64,000 bases of DNA from CAWCTD01 sp963798455 (GTDB taxonomy: Bacteria > Acidobacteriota > Terriglobia > Bryobacterales > Bryobacteraceae), in contig CAWCTD010000003.1 in assembly GCA_963798455.1 (NCBI GenBank), positions 3,038,001 through 3,102,000 of the forward strand, read 5' to 3'. Made by a program: the position numbers and the translations under genes. Shown in pieces: positions 9,064-18,600 of this stretch (position 1 is the first letter of the stretch; each line of letters opens with the position of its first letter). The notes under the pieces were generated by a model. The model made no database searches and had not been told where the DNA came from. It worked only from the letters and a program-made list of their open reading frames with translations.

Positions 9064-9809
9064 TGCCCGCGAAAAAGTATCCCTCCCTGAGCGTCTTCTT
9101 CCCCGCTTACAACGACGCACCCAGTTTGCCCTCGCTCATCGCCCGGACTTTTGCCGTGCTCGATCAACAGGTGGAGGACTTCGAGGTCATTGTGGTCAAC
9201 GACGGCAGCACGGACAGCACGGCTTGCGTCCTCGAGCGCCTCCAGGTGCTGCATGGCGAGCGGCTGCGCGTGGTCACGCACGCGCGTAACCGCGGTTACG
9301 GCGCGGCGCTGCGCAGCGGCTTCGAGGCGGCCCGAAAAGAACTGGTGTTCTACACCGACGGCGATAGCCAGTACGACGTCGGGGAACTGCCGGCTCTGCT
9401 GGCGCGGCTTGGGCCCTACACGGGGTTCGTGAACGGCTACAAGCTGGAGCGGCGCGATCCCCTGCACCGGGTGTGGATTGGCAACGCATACAACTCGGTC
9501 GCCCGCTTCCTGTTTGGCGTCGAGATTCGGGACATCGACTGCGACTACCGCCTCATTCGAAAGCATCTGCTCGACCAGATCTCACTGGAGAGCAACAGCG
9601 GGACGGTGTGCGTGGAGCTGGTGCGCAAGCTGGAAATGACCGGATGGGAGTTCGCGGAAGTTGGCGTCCACCACTACCCGAGACTCTATGGGCGCAGCCA
9701 GTTCTTCCGCGTGCGGTCTCTCGTCACCACCTTCTATCAACTGGCGGGCCTGTTCGTGAACCTGGTCGCGGTGCCTGCTCTCGTGAGGAAGGTCCACCGA
9801 ACCGCATGA
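9060..9809 (+). CDS. Family 2 glycosyltransferase (polyprenyl-phosphate type)
   Basis: About 249 residues. LSVFFPAYNDAPSLP and EVIVVNDGSTDST are GT-A nucleotide-binding motifs, NRGYGAALRSGFEAA follows, and YTDGDSQYD holds the DxD metal site. The C-terminal hydrophobic stretch (LAGLFVNLVAVPALV) may anchor it to the membrane, as in DPM1/GtrB-like enzymes that load a sugar onto undecaprenyl phosphate. ATG 9060 overlaps the methyltransferase stop by 4 bp. Such a lipid-linked sugar could feed the GT-C proteins encoded nearby. Confidence 0.87.
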   Translation: MMPAKKYPSLSVFFPAYNDAPSLPSLIARTFAVLDQQVEDFEVIVVNDGSTDSTACVLERLQVLHGERLRVVTHARNRGYGAALRSGFEAARKELVFYTDGDSQYDVGELPALLARLGPYTGFVNGYKLERRDPLHRVWIGNAYNSVARFLFGVEIRDIDCDYRLIRKHLLDQISLESNSGTVCVELVRKLEMTGWEFAEVGVHHYPRLYGRSQFFRVRSLVTTFYQLAGLFVNLVAVPALVRKVHRTA

Positions 9810-10915
9810 ATGTCCCGATGATCGATCTGCGGCCGCAGTTGGAGGCGGCAGAGCCTGAGTCCCGCCGCTACCTGGCCCGCCTGTTCGAACGCGCGCACTT
9901 CATCCTGGGCGAACAAGTCGCGTCGTTCGAGCGCGAGTTCTCGGCGCATCTGGGAACGGCCTTTGCAGTAGGGGTCGGTTCCGGAACGGCTGCGCTGGAG
10001 CTGTGCCTTCGGTCGGCGGGACTAGCGCACTCAAGACGGGAGGTCATCACTTCGGCCTTGACGTCTCCTTTCACCGCGCAGGCGATTTTGGCCGCGGGCG
10101 CATTGCCCCGTTTCGCGGACGTGGATCCGGAGACCCTGCTTCTCGATCCGAACGACGCGATGGAACGGGTCACGCGGAACACCGGCGCGCTGGTTCCTGT
10201 CCACCTGTACGGCCAGCCCTGCGGCCTGGAGCGTCTGGCGGCCCTTGCGGAAAAGTTCGAGATCGCACTGATTCAGGACGCCTGCCAGGCGCACGGAGCG
10301 CGGCGCCTGGGGCAGCCGTTCACGCGCTATTCGCCGTGGGTGGCCTACAGTTTCTATCCCACCAAGAACCTGGGATGCCTGGGCGATGGCGGCGCCGTAG
10401 CGACAGACTCGGACGCGGTGGCCAAGCAGATAAGGCTGCTCAGGGATGGAGGCCGGGACAACGGCCAAGTGAGCCGCCTTCCCGCCATCAACTCGAGGCT
10501 CGACGAGATGCAGGCGTGCTACCTGCGCGCCTTTCTTCCTCACTTGGACGACTGGAATGCGCGGCGCGCGCGGCTGGCCGCCCTGTACGACCAGGCCCTC
10601 GCCGATTGCCCGGAGGTGCGGCCTATCCGCCGGAGTCCGGAATCGGTGAACCATCTCTATGTGGTCCGGGCGGCGGACCGGGACCGCTTGCGCACTCACT
10701 TGCAGGAGCACGGCATAACCACGGCGGTTCATTATCCTGAGCCGCTTCATCTGCATCCCGCCTTCCGCGACTGCGGTTGTGAACCGGGTTCCCTCCCCAA
10801 CGCCGAACGGGCCTGCCACGAAATCCTCTCCCTGCCGTTGTGGCCTTACCTGCTGGAGTCCGCGGTGCTGCGCGTAGCGGAAAACCTGCGCGCCTTTTAC
10901 GGGCGCTCAGGCTGA
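9806..10915 (+). CDS. DegT/DnrJ/EryC1/StrS-family aminotransferase
   Basis: A 369-residue PLP enzyme that aminates nucleotide-linked keto sugars, or catalyses a related PLP reaction. GVGSGTAALELCL near residue 55, LIQDACQAHGA near residue 155 and FYPTKNLGCLGDGGAV carry the typical residues; Lys187 of PTKNLG is the Schiff-base lysine. NSRLDEMQACYL and HYPEPLHLHP are typical C-terminal motifs. ATG 9806 overlaps the glycosyltransferase stop. With the epimerase, methyltransferase and GT2 this makes an operon for a modified amino sugar on a surface glycan. Most of the gene is duplicated 13,041 bp downstream. Confidence 0.9.
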   Translation: MNVPMIDLRPQLEAAEPESRRYLARLFERAHFILGEQVASFEREFSAHLGTAFAVGVGSGTAALELCLRSAGLAHSRREVITSALTSPFTAQAILAAGALPRFADVDPETLLLDPNDAMERVTRNTGALVPVHLYGQPCGLERLAALAEKFEIALIQDACQAHGARRLGQPFTRYSPWVAYSFYPTKNLGCLGDGGAVATDSDAVAKQIRLLRDGGRDNGQVSRLPAINSRLDEMQACYLRAFLPHLDDWNARRARLAALYDQALADCPEVRPIRRSPESVNHLYVVRAADRDRLRTHLQEHGITTAVHYPEPLHLHPAFRDCGCEPGSLPNAERACHEILSLPLWPYLLESAVLRVAENLRAFYGRSG

Positions 10916-11162
10916 GCCGCGACCGTGAGGGAGCTGTGGAGGAAGGCACGTATCACTCCAGATTCAGCGCCTTGAGCGCCGCCAGAATGACCACGTCGCG
11001 CTGGGCTTCGATCTCGTCGCCTTGGGCCACGCTGAGGGCTTGGTTGAAGATCTCCGTCTTGAGGCGGTTCACGGTCCAATTGCGCACCTCGGACCATTCC
11101 GCCACGCTGGGCAGGACCTTGCGTCCGGCCAGGAACGCCTGGAACTCATCCAGCACCGGCGG
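9868..11162 (+). repeat. Segmental duplication, copy 1 (1295 bp)
   Basis: This block matches 22909-24203 at a constant offset of 13,041 bp with no net indel. It contains DegT codons from about residue 22 to the stop, the short convergent intergenic space and the last ~70 codons of an S41 peptidase. Copy 1 holds the complete DegT gene, so it is the donor-like copy. Confidence 0.95.
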
Positions 11163-11417
11163 CGTCACCTCGAAGCTCTCCGAAACGCCAGAGTGTTTGC
11201 GCAGGTACTCGGTCGCGAAAGTAGTGAAGGCGCCGCTGGCATCAAGAAAGATCTGGAGCCGGGTCGGAGGCTTCTCCTGGACAAGGTAATCCGGCTGGAT
11301 CCCGCCGCCGCCCTTCACTACTCTGCCGGAGTCTGTCCGGAACCGCTGGAGCGTCCCCCCGGGGCCGGAGTCCGGCGCGCTGAGCTGGCCACTGGAGAGC
11401 GGCTTCTGAATGGAGCG
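10953..11417 (-). pseudogene. S41 C-terminal processing peptidase, 3' fragment
   Basis: On the minus strand, convergent with DegT. The fragment reads GRSIQKPLSSGQL, then FRTDSGRVVKGGGGIQPDYLV and about 100 further residues, which is the region after the catalytic Ser/Lys in C-terminal processing peptidases (TSPc, S41). The PDZ domain and catalytic residues are missing. At about 11417 the reading frame runs into the 3' end of a transposase gene on the opposite strand, so the gene was truncated by a recombination or deletion at an insertion element. It is probably non-functional. Confidence 0.75.
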
Positions 11418-11729
11418 GCCGCTGGTGGCCAAGGGCCACGAGAATCAGGCACGGTTGGTTGCCTGGAACGTGCTGACGCACAATCTCTGGCTGCTGGCAG
11501 GATTACCCAAGCGCGAGCTACGCACGCTGCGCAAAGCGAGCTGAAATCCCACCAATCCCGCTCCGAGCGACTCAGGCTGGTCAGCCGAAGGTGCGCTCCC
11601 CATGCGCGAATGACAGCTCCCGAGCCGCTCTCCGGCTCTTCCCGCACGGACCCCGCTGTCGACTGCGGCCCGCTGCCAGCCCATGCAGGTGGCCGGGGCG
11701 TCAAGCCGCCCGAAAATCGGACAGGCTCC
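11418..11729 (+). mobile_element. Insertion-sequence fragment (right end of an element related to the one at 21169)
   Basis: The last ~42 codons of a transposase (LVAKGHENQARLVAWNVLT through KRELRTLRKAS, then a stop at about 11543) plus the downstream end region are close to 22600-22910. The fragment ends at CGGACAGGCTCC, a variant of the right terminal repeat CGGACAAGCTCT of the complete element. The left ~1.4 kb is absent. The left break fuses it to the truncated S41 peptidase. Confidence 0.85.
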
Positions 11730-11767
11730 AGCGACCTGGCATTCGTGGAACAATTGGCGCGATCCTA

Positions 11768-12005
11768 ATCATGCACCGTTCCCACGCTGATCGACAAATT
11801 GCGGGCGATCTGGGCAGGCCCAGGCCCGACTCGAGTCTCAGTCCCGGCATCTCTTTGGTTCTGCGCATGGACGTTCTCCTTGCCGGCAATCTGATCCTCC
11901 CGATGGGAGGTCATTTTGCCGGACGTGATGTCCAGCGCCGTTTGCCTGTGGAAAACGTTGCGGGGAAGTCGGGCACCATTCCGGGGTCACTGCAAAAGTC
12001 AACAA
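11768..12005 (-). mobile_element. Decayed IS21-family end with istA start (remnant)
   Basis: On the minus strand from 11868, MRRTKEMPGLRLESGLGL and, after a frame change, AQIARNLSISVGTVHD followed by a stop resemble the N-terminal helix-turn-helix of IS21 IstA transposases. The bases just upstream (about 11890-12005) contain GTTGACTTTTGCAGTGACCCC-type sequence, which I associate with IS21 element ends. It carries at least one frameshift and one stop, so it is dead. The assignment comes from pattern memory only. Confidence 0.45.
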
Positions 12006-12109
12006 GAACGTGGGCATCGGTGCTCCCAGAATTGTCGGCGAGGTCGAGAGCATTTGCAATCACAATCTGTAGAATCTGATGTAGACTTCGTACCGCGTCC
12101 CCGCCTACG

Positions 12110-12146
12110 GGCCTGTGGCCGGCGCCGCTGGCGCCGGCCACAGGCC
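12110..12146 (-). terminator. Perfect 17-bp hairpin downstream of the malectin regulator
   Basis: The arms 12110-12126 and 12130-12146 are exact reverse complements with a 3-base loop (GCT). It begins about 33 bp past the stop of the minus-strand regulator gene. There is no strong U-run on the minus-strand side, so a transcription terminator is likely but not certain. Confidence 0.55.
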
Positions 12147-12178
12147 GAATCGGCGCTGTTTTTCGGCGGCGCTAACAT

Positions 12179-13727
12179 CTACTTCTGATCGCTCGCCACC
12201 GAGCCGTCCGTCTCCGGCATCACTTCAATCGCTCGCACGGCGGCGTAATCGGTCACCGGAGAAAATGTGAGCACCAGCTTGCCTTGCTCGTTCGGGACTA
12301 GGCCATGAAACGTCTTCTGAATGGCCAAGTTAGGCGCGCCGGCTTCCTTGAGGATATCCAGTTTCCTCACCAGCGCTACGCCATTGCAGTAAATGTCGAA
12401 CATTCGGCTCCCGACGCCACCAGGGCTGTAGGTAGGCGTCCCGATATTCGTCACGCCGAAATTCGATTCCGCAAACCGCAACGTCAAAGCATAACGCCCG
12501 CTCGCCACCGGAATATGATAGGTGAACGCTCCGAACCGCTCGCTGGAGAACAACTGCGGTTCCGCCGTCCCAGCCACAAAAGCGTTTTGCAATAGAAGGC
12601 GACCGCCATCGAAGAACTGGTCCCGTTCCCATAGGTGTTCGGAGGCGTCATATGCGCTGCGGTCTCCGGCCAGAATTCTCACCGGCCGCATGCCTTTAGG
12701 ATCCGCTGGCAGCACTTCGATGCCGCTCAGAATTGAGGGGTTCATGAACGAGGCAAAACGCAGATGGAGGTGACCGTCGGCACGCGGTGAGAGTCGAGTA
12801 AAGATCCGCTCGTCGGCGGTGTCCACACCCGGGGTGTCCATCGTGATATCAAAGTGCTTCAATAGCAAGTTCCCATTCGCTGTAACATCGAACCGACGCT
12901 GCCCAGCGGGGTCCGAGTCGGATGTGCTGGCACGGACGATCTCGGCGAAGTGCAGGTGCACTTCATATATGCCTGGTTTTAGTGGAATGGCGTATTCGAA
13001 GTCTCCTTCCCTGGCGTGCTGATACAGTGTCGGATCGGGTGTCCGGAAAATTCGCCGCGTGGGCCAGCTGATCGCGACGCCCCCGCGATAGTAACAATCC
13101 GGTAGCCAGAGATGCCCGGACGTGTCTATGTACTTGGTCTCACCCAAGCCCGCCGCAATCCGGAGTTCGTTCGTCGGTGCCGTCTCCGCCTGGAGGGGCT
13201 TTGTCCGGGTATCCGCGGCCAACTTCCTCCAGCCAAGATGGCGCATTGCGCTCATGGCAGCGAGGCTCGCAGCCACAATCATCAGACCGCATGCCGCGAA
13301 AAGCGGCAGTTTCCCCAACCGGTGGACCTGCCTTCTGTCCCCGCTCTTCTCTGGATGCGGTGGCGCCGCCGCGTCGCTGCAGAGAAACTTTGCCCTGTAG
13401 CCGAACGTCCGGCAGGTTGATGTGAACCTCGTGGTTTTTGCCCTCCGTGCGGTAACAATCGCGGAGGCGTTTTCTGAGCCGGGAGACCTCCACACGAACA
13501 ATGCTGTCTTGTGCGGGGTCGTACGCGTCATCGCGGCCGAGAGCAAATTTGCCGATGTTGTACTCCTTGAGGAGCTCACCGCGGCCGCTCAACGTTTCAT
13601 CGCAGATGTAGGTCAGGATCTTAGTGAGGTTAGGTGCCCGAGCCAGCTGCGCAGATTCCAGCAGCCGTTCCAGCTCGGCCCGGTTCGCCACCGGACTTGA
13701 AGTGATGATTCTGTCCACCAAATCCAC
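12179..13727 (-). pseudogene. Membrane winged-helix regulator with two malectin domains, frameshifted
   Basis: Two overlapping frames together encode a homologue of the intact 513-residue protein at 56679-58220. The first (13727 to about 13400) holds a winged-helix-like DNA-binding domain: LKEYNIGKFALGRDDAYDP, then DSIVRVEVSRLRKRLRDCY. The second (about 13395 to 12179) holds a membrane segment (LFAACGLMIVAASLAAM) and two malectin-type carbohydrate-binding domains (YAIPLKPGIYEVHLHFAEI and FDIYCNGVALVRKLDILKEAG). The total span of 1549 nt is 516 codons plus one base, so one extra base near 13395-13402 explains the break. The start appears to be GTG 13727. A TATAAT on this strand lies at 13785-13780. 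It is divergent from the TonB receptor at 14881. Confidence 0.8.
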
Positions 13728-14828
13728 TCACTTCCGGGCCATTCCACCCGATCATCCGAACTGGGACTTCTCCCGAGCTATTATACATCATTCTTACGTT
13801 TTAACGGTCCCCAAAGATGCGTTTGCATCCCAGTTCCTGGCATTGCTCCTTGCGGATAAGGCGCCATCAGCAGAGTCGTACTGGATTGGGCGTTTAGATT
13901 CTTAAGGTTGCGTGCGCTCCCTTGACTCTTTGATTGCCTCCCTAACCGGGCATTTCGCCTAGTTGGCGAGGGCTAACGGGATCCCCGGCGTGCCGTTAAC
14001 AGGAAAACAACACGATCAGAAAAATCGAGCAACCAGGAAGCCCGCCAGATTGGCCTGACTCTGCGCGTGGGTTCAGGCGAGGCAAGAATACAGGCCGCAG
14101 AACCAGCAAATGCCAAGCCATTTAAATCCAATAACTTGAGAGGATAATGGGAAAAGCTGGGCCTGGACGGGCTCCTTGGCGTCGTAGTCACTGACCGATG
14201 CCGTAAGGCCAACGCCCTGTTGAAGATCCGGCAGGCCAACACCCTCGACACTCAGTGAATTGAACGTTTCACAGGGCCTCCCTGTCGGGGTACACCCGTA
14301 CAAGAACGGCTGGCCAAGTTTAGCCTGTCGTAGCACCCCGGAGAAGACACGACAGACCGAGTATGGCCGGTACGCGGACGCGAGCGTTCGGACTCGCGGC
14401 GCAACCGCAGATCGGAGGCGCCCAGGCTTCCGGGTCCAAACACTGCGGGGGCCGAACCGGAACGGGTTCTGATTAAGCCCAACCCTGAACTGAATGAACT
14501 GAGGCGTTTCTGGTGCCCTTGCTCCATAAATACCGAGCTGCCCTCCGCTGCGCGCCTACCGGCGCGGCTTATTGGCCTCACATCAACCCAGGCAAGAGCC
14601 GATGCCCTGGGCGCAGCGCGTCCGAATCTGCGCAAGTCCGTACGCACCCGGCTCACCGCAACCGCCGCAAATAACAGATAGAGAATCGACCGCTCCAGGG
14701 GCATCCAAGGCCGAACTGCGGAGCCCCAATTCAACTCAAATGCGGATCAATACACCGTAACACAACCCTTAACCGTTACAGACTACGCCTCTTTCGCGAC
14801 CGCTAACGCTGTGTTCGCGGTTTTAGCA
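13728..14828. other. 1.1-kb intergenic region, no gene recognised
   Basis: Between the frameshifted regulator and the TonB receptor. The only signals seen are a minus-strand TATAAT (13785-13780) suited to the regulator and a few GTTAAC/GCTAAC-type words. Open frames exist on the minus strand at 14252-14734 and 14073-14336, but their sequences are low complexity and match no family I know. The length is unusual for this compact genome, so it may contain decayed coding sequence. Confidence 0.5.
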
Positions 14829-14857
14829 TTGACAGTCGTAGGGCCGCGTGATAAAAG
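14829..14857 (+). promoter_or_regulatory. Candidate sigma-70 promoter of the TonB receptor gene
   Basis: TTGACA (14829-14834), 17-bp spacer, TAAAAG (14852-14857, 4 of 6 matches to TATAAT). It lies just upstream of the GGAGG ribosome binding site at 14866-14870. If it is real, the GTG at 14848 cannot be the start and ATG 14881 is. Confidence 0.45.
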
Positions 14858-14880
14858 CATTGCCGGAGGATCATAAATAC

Positions 14881-17800
14881 ATGTCCCTCAAGCGAGCTGG
14901 GCGGGCCGTTGTGTTGCTGTTCGTCGTAGCATTTGCTCCTCGACTCGGAGCTCAAACGGCAATGGGTACCATCACTGGGTTGGTCACAGACACCTCAGGC
15001 GCCGTCATACCGAGCGCCGGAGTCGTGGCCCGAAATATCGAAACCGGCGTGCAAGCGCGGACCGTGACCTCTACTACGGGAAATTACGTCATTCCAAATC
15101 TAGTTGTGGGGCAATACGAGTTGACCATTGCAAGCTCTGGCTTTAAGACTTGGGTCCGGACGGGAATTCTTCTGTCCAGCAGTGAGTCAGCCCGAGTTGA
15201 CGCCGTGCTAGAGGTAGGCGCAATTACAGAAAGAATCGAAGTTCGGGCCGAAGCGCCCTCCTTACGAACCGAGTCGACTGAAGTCTCTACGACAATGGAA
15301 CAAAAACTTGTCGCTGACCTGCCTTTGGCTGCCAGCGGCGTTGGCGGCGGCATGCGTAACGTTTACAGCCTCATGATGATGATGCCACAGGTTACGAGCA
15401 GTAATGGACAAAGTGCTGGTGATGACTTCAAAGTCGGCGGCGGGCAACTCGTCGAATTTAATGTAAGCGTAGACGGCCTATCAGTCGAATTAGGCTGGCG
15501 CAATATGGTGTCCTGGCAAAACAGGCTGGTTCCAGTCGTGGACGCTGTCCAAGAGTTTCGAGACGACACCGCTGCTTTCAAGGCAGAGGAAAGCCGCGCT
15601 AGCGGCGGCTTATTAGTCGTCGTCACCAAGTCCGGGACCAACCAGTTACACGCATCGGCGTTCGACTTTTACCAAAGTCAGCGGCTAGATGCCAATACCT
15701 GGCTTAACAATAAGCTCGGTCGCGCGATCCCCATCTACCATCGTAATGACTTTGGAGGTACTGTAAGTGGGCCCATTTTTGTACCGCATCTCTACAATGG
15801 AAAAAACAGATCATATTTTCTCTTTTCTTACGAAGGATACCGCTGGCCACAAACCTCCGGCGTTAACCAGTTGACAATTCCTACACCCGCCATGATCCAG
15901 GGTGATTTCTCTGGCTGGAAGAAAACCAACGGCTCGCTGATTCCAATCTTCGACCCATTTAGTACTACAATAAATGCTGACGGAAAAGTGGTCCGCGACG
16001 CCTTCGCTGGGAACATTATACCGCCCAATCTCCTTAGTCCAGTTTCCAAGAACATAGCTAAGTACTTTCCAGCCCCGAATGCTCCGGGACTCGTCCGTAA
16101 CTACAATACCGCTGGAAATGCTCCGAAGAAAAGGATCGAAAATGCGTTCGTTGTAAAGCTTGACCACGCGTTTGGCATGGCAAATCGCTTGGCACTGACA
16201 TGGACTCGAAATTACTATTGGTGGGATAATGCCTATGATCACGACCTTCTTGATCCGAACAATTACTCTGGTTTGCCTTACCCCTTGGCTGGCCGCCTCC
16301 AGACGAAGGGTGATCAGCAATATGGCAATGTGCTGCGCTTGAACGATACTCACATTATAACCCCAACATTAGTCAATACGCTGACCGTTGGTTTTCACCG
16401 GTTGGTGGTTCCGCAGAATGACATTACTATGGACCAAAACTGGGGCGACAAGCTTGGAGGCATTAAAAATAATCCAGGTTACAATAAGCATTTTCCAGCT
16501 GTGTTTTTCAACAACGATAATTATCAGGGATGGGAAAGTTCGTTGATTAACACCGAGTATAATAATATCTACGCCATTGAGGATTCACTTGTGTGGATCA
16601 AGAGCTCCCACAGCTTTAAGTTCGGCTATAACTACACACAGATACAGATGAACTGGCCTTACGATCGATATATGGCTGGGAATTACTACTTTGACCGACG
16701 GGAAACCTCGATGCCAGGAGACAACACCGGCAACTTCGGCAGTTCCTTCGCAAGCTTTATGTTAGGTGCGGTAGATAACGGGTTTTTCTCGACAGGCGGC
16801 GCGACGATGCGGAGGTGGCCTTCTCACGCGTTTTATGCACAGGATGACTGGAAGATTTCCCCTAGGCTCACCGTCAATGTAGGCTTTCGTTTCGAGCTGT
16901 TCAGGCCGGCATACCAAAAACATGACCAGATTTCGTTCTTCGACCCAACCCTGCCCAATCCCGCAGCGAATGGTTATCCCGGTGCGCAGCGGTTTTTGGG
17001 TTTTGGTCAAGGACGCGAGGGGAAGCGGACATTCTATGCTGCCGCAGTGGGGTACGGCCCCCGGGCGGGGCTGGCGTTTCAGCTCAGCCCGAATACAGTA
17101 CTGCGTGGTGGATTCGGCATTTTTTCCATACCGAGTCGAGAGCTCATTGGTGGCGGGCTCTCTCTGGGCCAGTCACCGTCTCCGGGATTTATCGCCATAC
17201 CCACGTTCAGCTCCGGAGATCAAGGTATTACGCCGGCCTTCTATTGGGATCATGGATGGCCCGCATGGGCGGTGCCTCCATCTTTCGACCCTAGTTTCTC
17301 GACGGGCACCAGTATCACGTGGGAGCAAGAGAAGGATTTGGCTTTATCTCCAAGTTCCACGTCCTGGAACGCCGCGATTTCCCACGCTTTTCCCCATAAC
17401 TTGGTAGTGGATGTAACCTACACAGGCACAAAGGGGACTCATCTGGCGAGCGGGCGACCCAATTATATGCAAATTGATCCAAAGTATGCTTACCTCGGCA
17501 GCCTGCTGAACAGTCCAATTAATTCCCCCGCGGTCGTTGCGCTCGGATTTAAACCGCCTTTCCCGGCCTTCACGCAGCTGATGGGCAGTAATGCCACGCT
17601 TGGGCAGTCCCTGCGAATGTTTCCGCAGTACACTGATGTAATCACGGGCGGGCAGTTCAACCACAGCGGTAACTCGACTTATCATGCAGCGCTAGTCAAA
17701 GTGACTAAACGATACTCTCAGGGCTTGAGTCTACTAGCGTCGTACACGTGGTCAAAGAATCTTACGGACGCGGACTCGGGCGACCCCTGGATTGCCCAAA

Positions 17801-18477
17801 ATTCCGGCGCGCGGATTGGTTATAGTACTGCACAAGACAATTATAATCGCCGATTGGAGAAGTCGTACTCTATGCTGGATCAGCCACACGTTCTGAAGGT
17901 TGCCGCGAGCTATGAATCTCCCTTTGGGCGGGGAAAGCCACTGTTGACCACTGGCTCCGCAGGTCGGATTCTGGGAAACTGGACAATGAGTGGTTCCGTG
18001 CTCGCACAGGCCGGCTTCCCTCTCGGAGTAGTAGACAGCGGATACAACAATTTCTTGCGAGCTGAGGCCGCCTCTTCCAGTCGTATGCAGACTACTGTGG
18101 CTCGACCAAATGTGTTGACGGATCAATGGAAGGCGCCAATTTCTGGAGGTACATTCGACCCGGGCAAGGACATATATTTTAGCACGTCCGCCTTTGTCCG
18201 CCGGACGAATCCGGCCACTGATCCGATCGGAAATGCGCCTAGGTTTAATGGCAACACGCGGTCGTTCCCAGTGTTGCGGGAAAACATCGCTCTGACACGG
18301 ACGTTCCACATCAGCGAGAGGGCGACAGCAAACGTTCGTTGGGAAGTGTTTGATCTGTTTAATCACAAGACCTGGGGGCTCCCGGGCATGGATCTTAACA
18401 ATCCTCAATTCTTCGGCATTATTACGACCGCTGATGGGGCGAGAACCATGCAGGTGGGTTTAAGACTTGCATTTTAG
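14881..18477 (+). CDS. TonB-dependent receptor with carboxypeptidase-regulatory domain (Oar-like)
   Basis: About 1198 residues. A signal peptide ends near LGAQTAMG. Next comes a carboxypeptidase-regulatory-like beta-sandwich (GTITGLVTDTSGAVIPSAGV, then GNYVIPNLVVGQYELTI; about residues 25-105). A plug-like region follows (FNVSVDGLSVELGW, AVQEFRDDTAAFKAE, VVTKSGTNQLHASAFDF), then a long outer-membrane beta-barrel ending in an aromatic-rich strand (TMQVGLRLAF). ATG 14881 is chosen for the GGAGG at 14866. Such receptors are abundant in Acidobacteria and are thought to import oligosaccharides or other large ligands. Codon use is visibly less G+C-rich than most neighbours. The DUF6259-like glycosidase lies downstream on the same strand. 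Confidence 0.92.
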   Translation: MSLKRAGRAVVLLFVVAFAPRLGAQTAMGTITGLVTDTSGAVIPSAGVVARNIETGVQARTVTSTTGNYVIPNLVVGQYELTIASSGFKTWVRTGILLSSSESARVDAVLEVGAITERIEVRAEAPSLRTESTEVSTTMEQKLVADLPLAASGVGGGMRNVYSLMMMMPQVTSSNGQSAGDDFKVGGGQLVEFNVSVDGLSVELGWRNMVSWQNRLVPVVDAVQEFRDDTAAFKAEESRASGGLLVVVTKSGTNQLHASAFDFYQSQRLDANTWLNNKLGRAIPIYHRNDFGGTVSGPIFVPHLYNGKNRSYFLFSYEGYRWPQTSGVNQLTIPTPAMIQGDFSGWKKTNGSLIPIFDPFSTTINADGKVVRDAFAGNIIPPNLLSPVSKNIAKYFPAPNAPGLVRNYNTAGNAPKKRIENAFVVKLDHAFGMANRLALTWTRNYYWWDNAYDHDLLDPNNYSGLPYPLAGRLQTKGDQQYGNVLRLNDTHIITPTLVNTLTVGFHRLVVPQNDITMDQNWGDKLGGIKNNPGYNKHFPAVFFNNDNYQGWESSLINTEYNNIYAIEDSLVWIKSSHSFKFGYNYTQIQMNWPYDRYMAGNYYFDRRETSMPGDNTGNFGSSFASFMLGAVDNGFFSTGGATMRRWPSHAFYAQDDWKISPRLTVNVGFRFELFRPAYQKHDQISFFDPTLPNPAANGYPGAQRFLGFGQGREGKRTFYAAAVGYGPRAGLAFQLSPNTVLRGGFGIFSIPSRELIGGGLSLGQSPSPGFIAIPTFSSGDQGITPAFYWDHGWPAWAVPPSFDPSFSTGTSITWEQEKDLALSPSSTSWNAAISHAFPHNLVVDVTYTGTKGTHLASGRPNYMQIDPKYAYLGSLLNSPINSPAVVALGFKPPFPAFTQLMGSNATLGQSLRMFPQYTDVITGGQFNHSGNSTYHAALVKVTKRYSQGLSLLASYTWSKNLTDADSGDPWIAQNSGARIGYSTAQDNYNRRLEKSYSMLDQPHVLKVAASYESPFGRGKPLLTTGSAGRILGNWTMSGSVLAQAGFPLGVVDSGYNNFLRAEAASSSRMQTTVARPNVLTDQWKAPISGGTFDPGKDIYFSTSAFVRRTNPATDPIGNAPRFNGNTRSFPVLRENIALTRTFHISERATANVRWEVFDLFNHKTWGLPGMDLNNPQFFGIITTADGARTMQVGLRLAF

Positions 18478-18600
18478 GAGCCTTGCCTGAGCTGACCCCG
18501 AGGATTTTAATCAGTGAGTAAGTGCTCGCATGCGGGATACCAGCAGCACGTGGATGCATTTTGGAGTGTGGGCGTTTAGGACAAAATAGGAGGCAGAGCA

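Noticed and set aside
13993..14004. Shared word TCCTGTTAAC upstream of both regulator-receptor pairs (also 56571-56580)
   Set aside because: A 10-base match between regions of this size on either strand is expected about once by chance; no further repeats support an operator.
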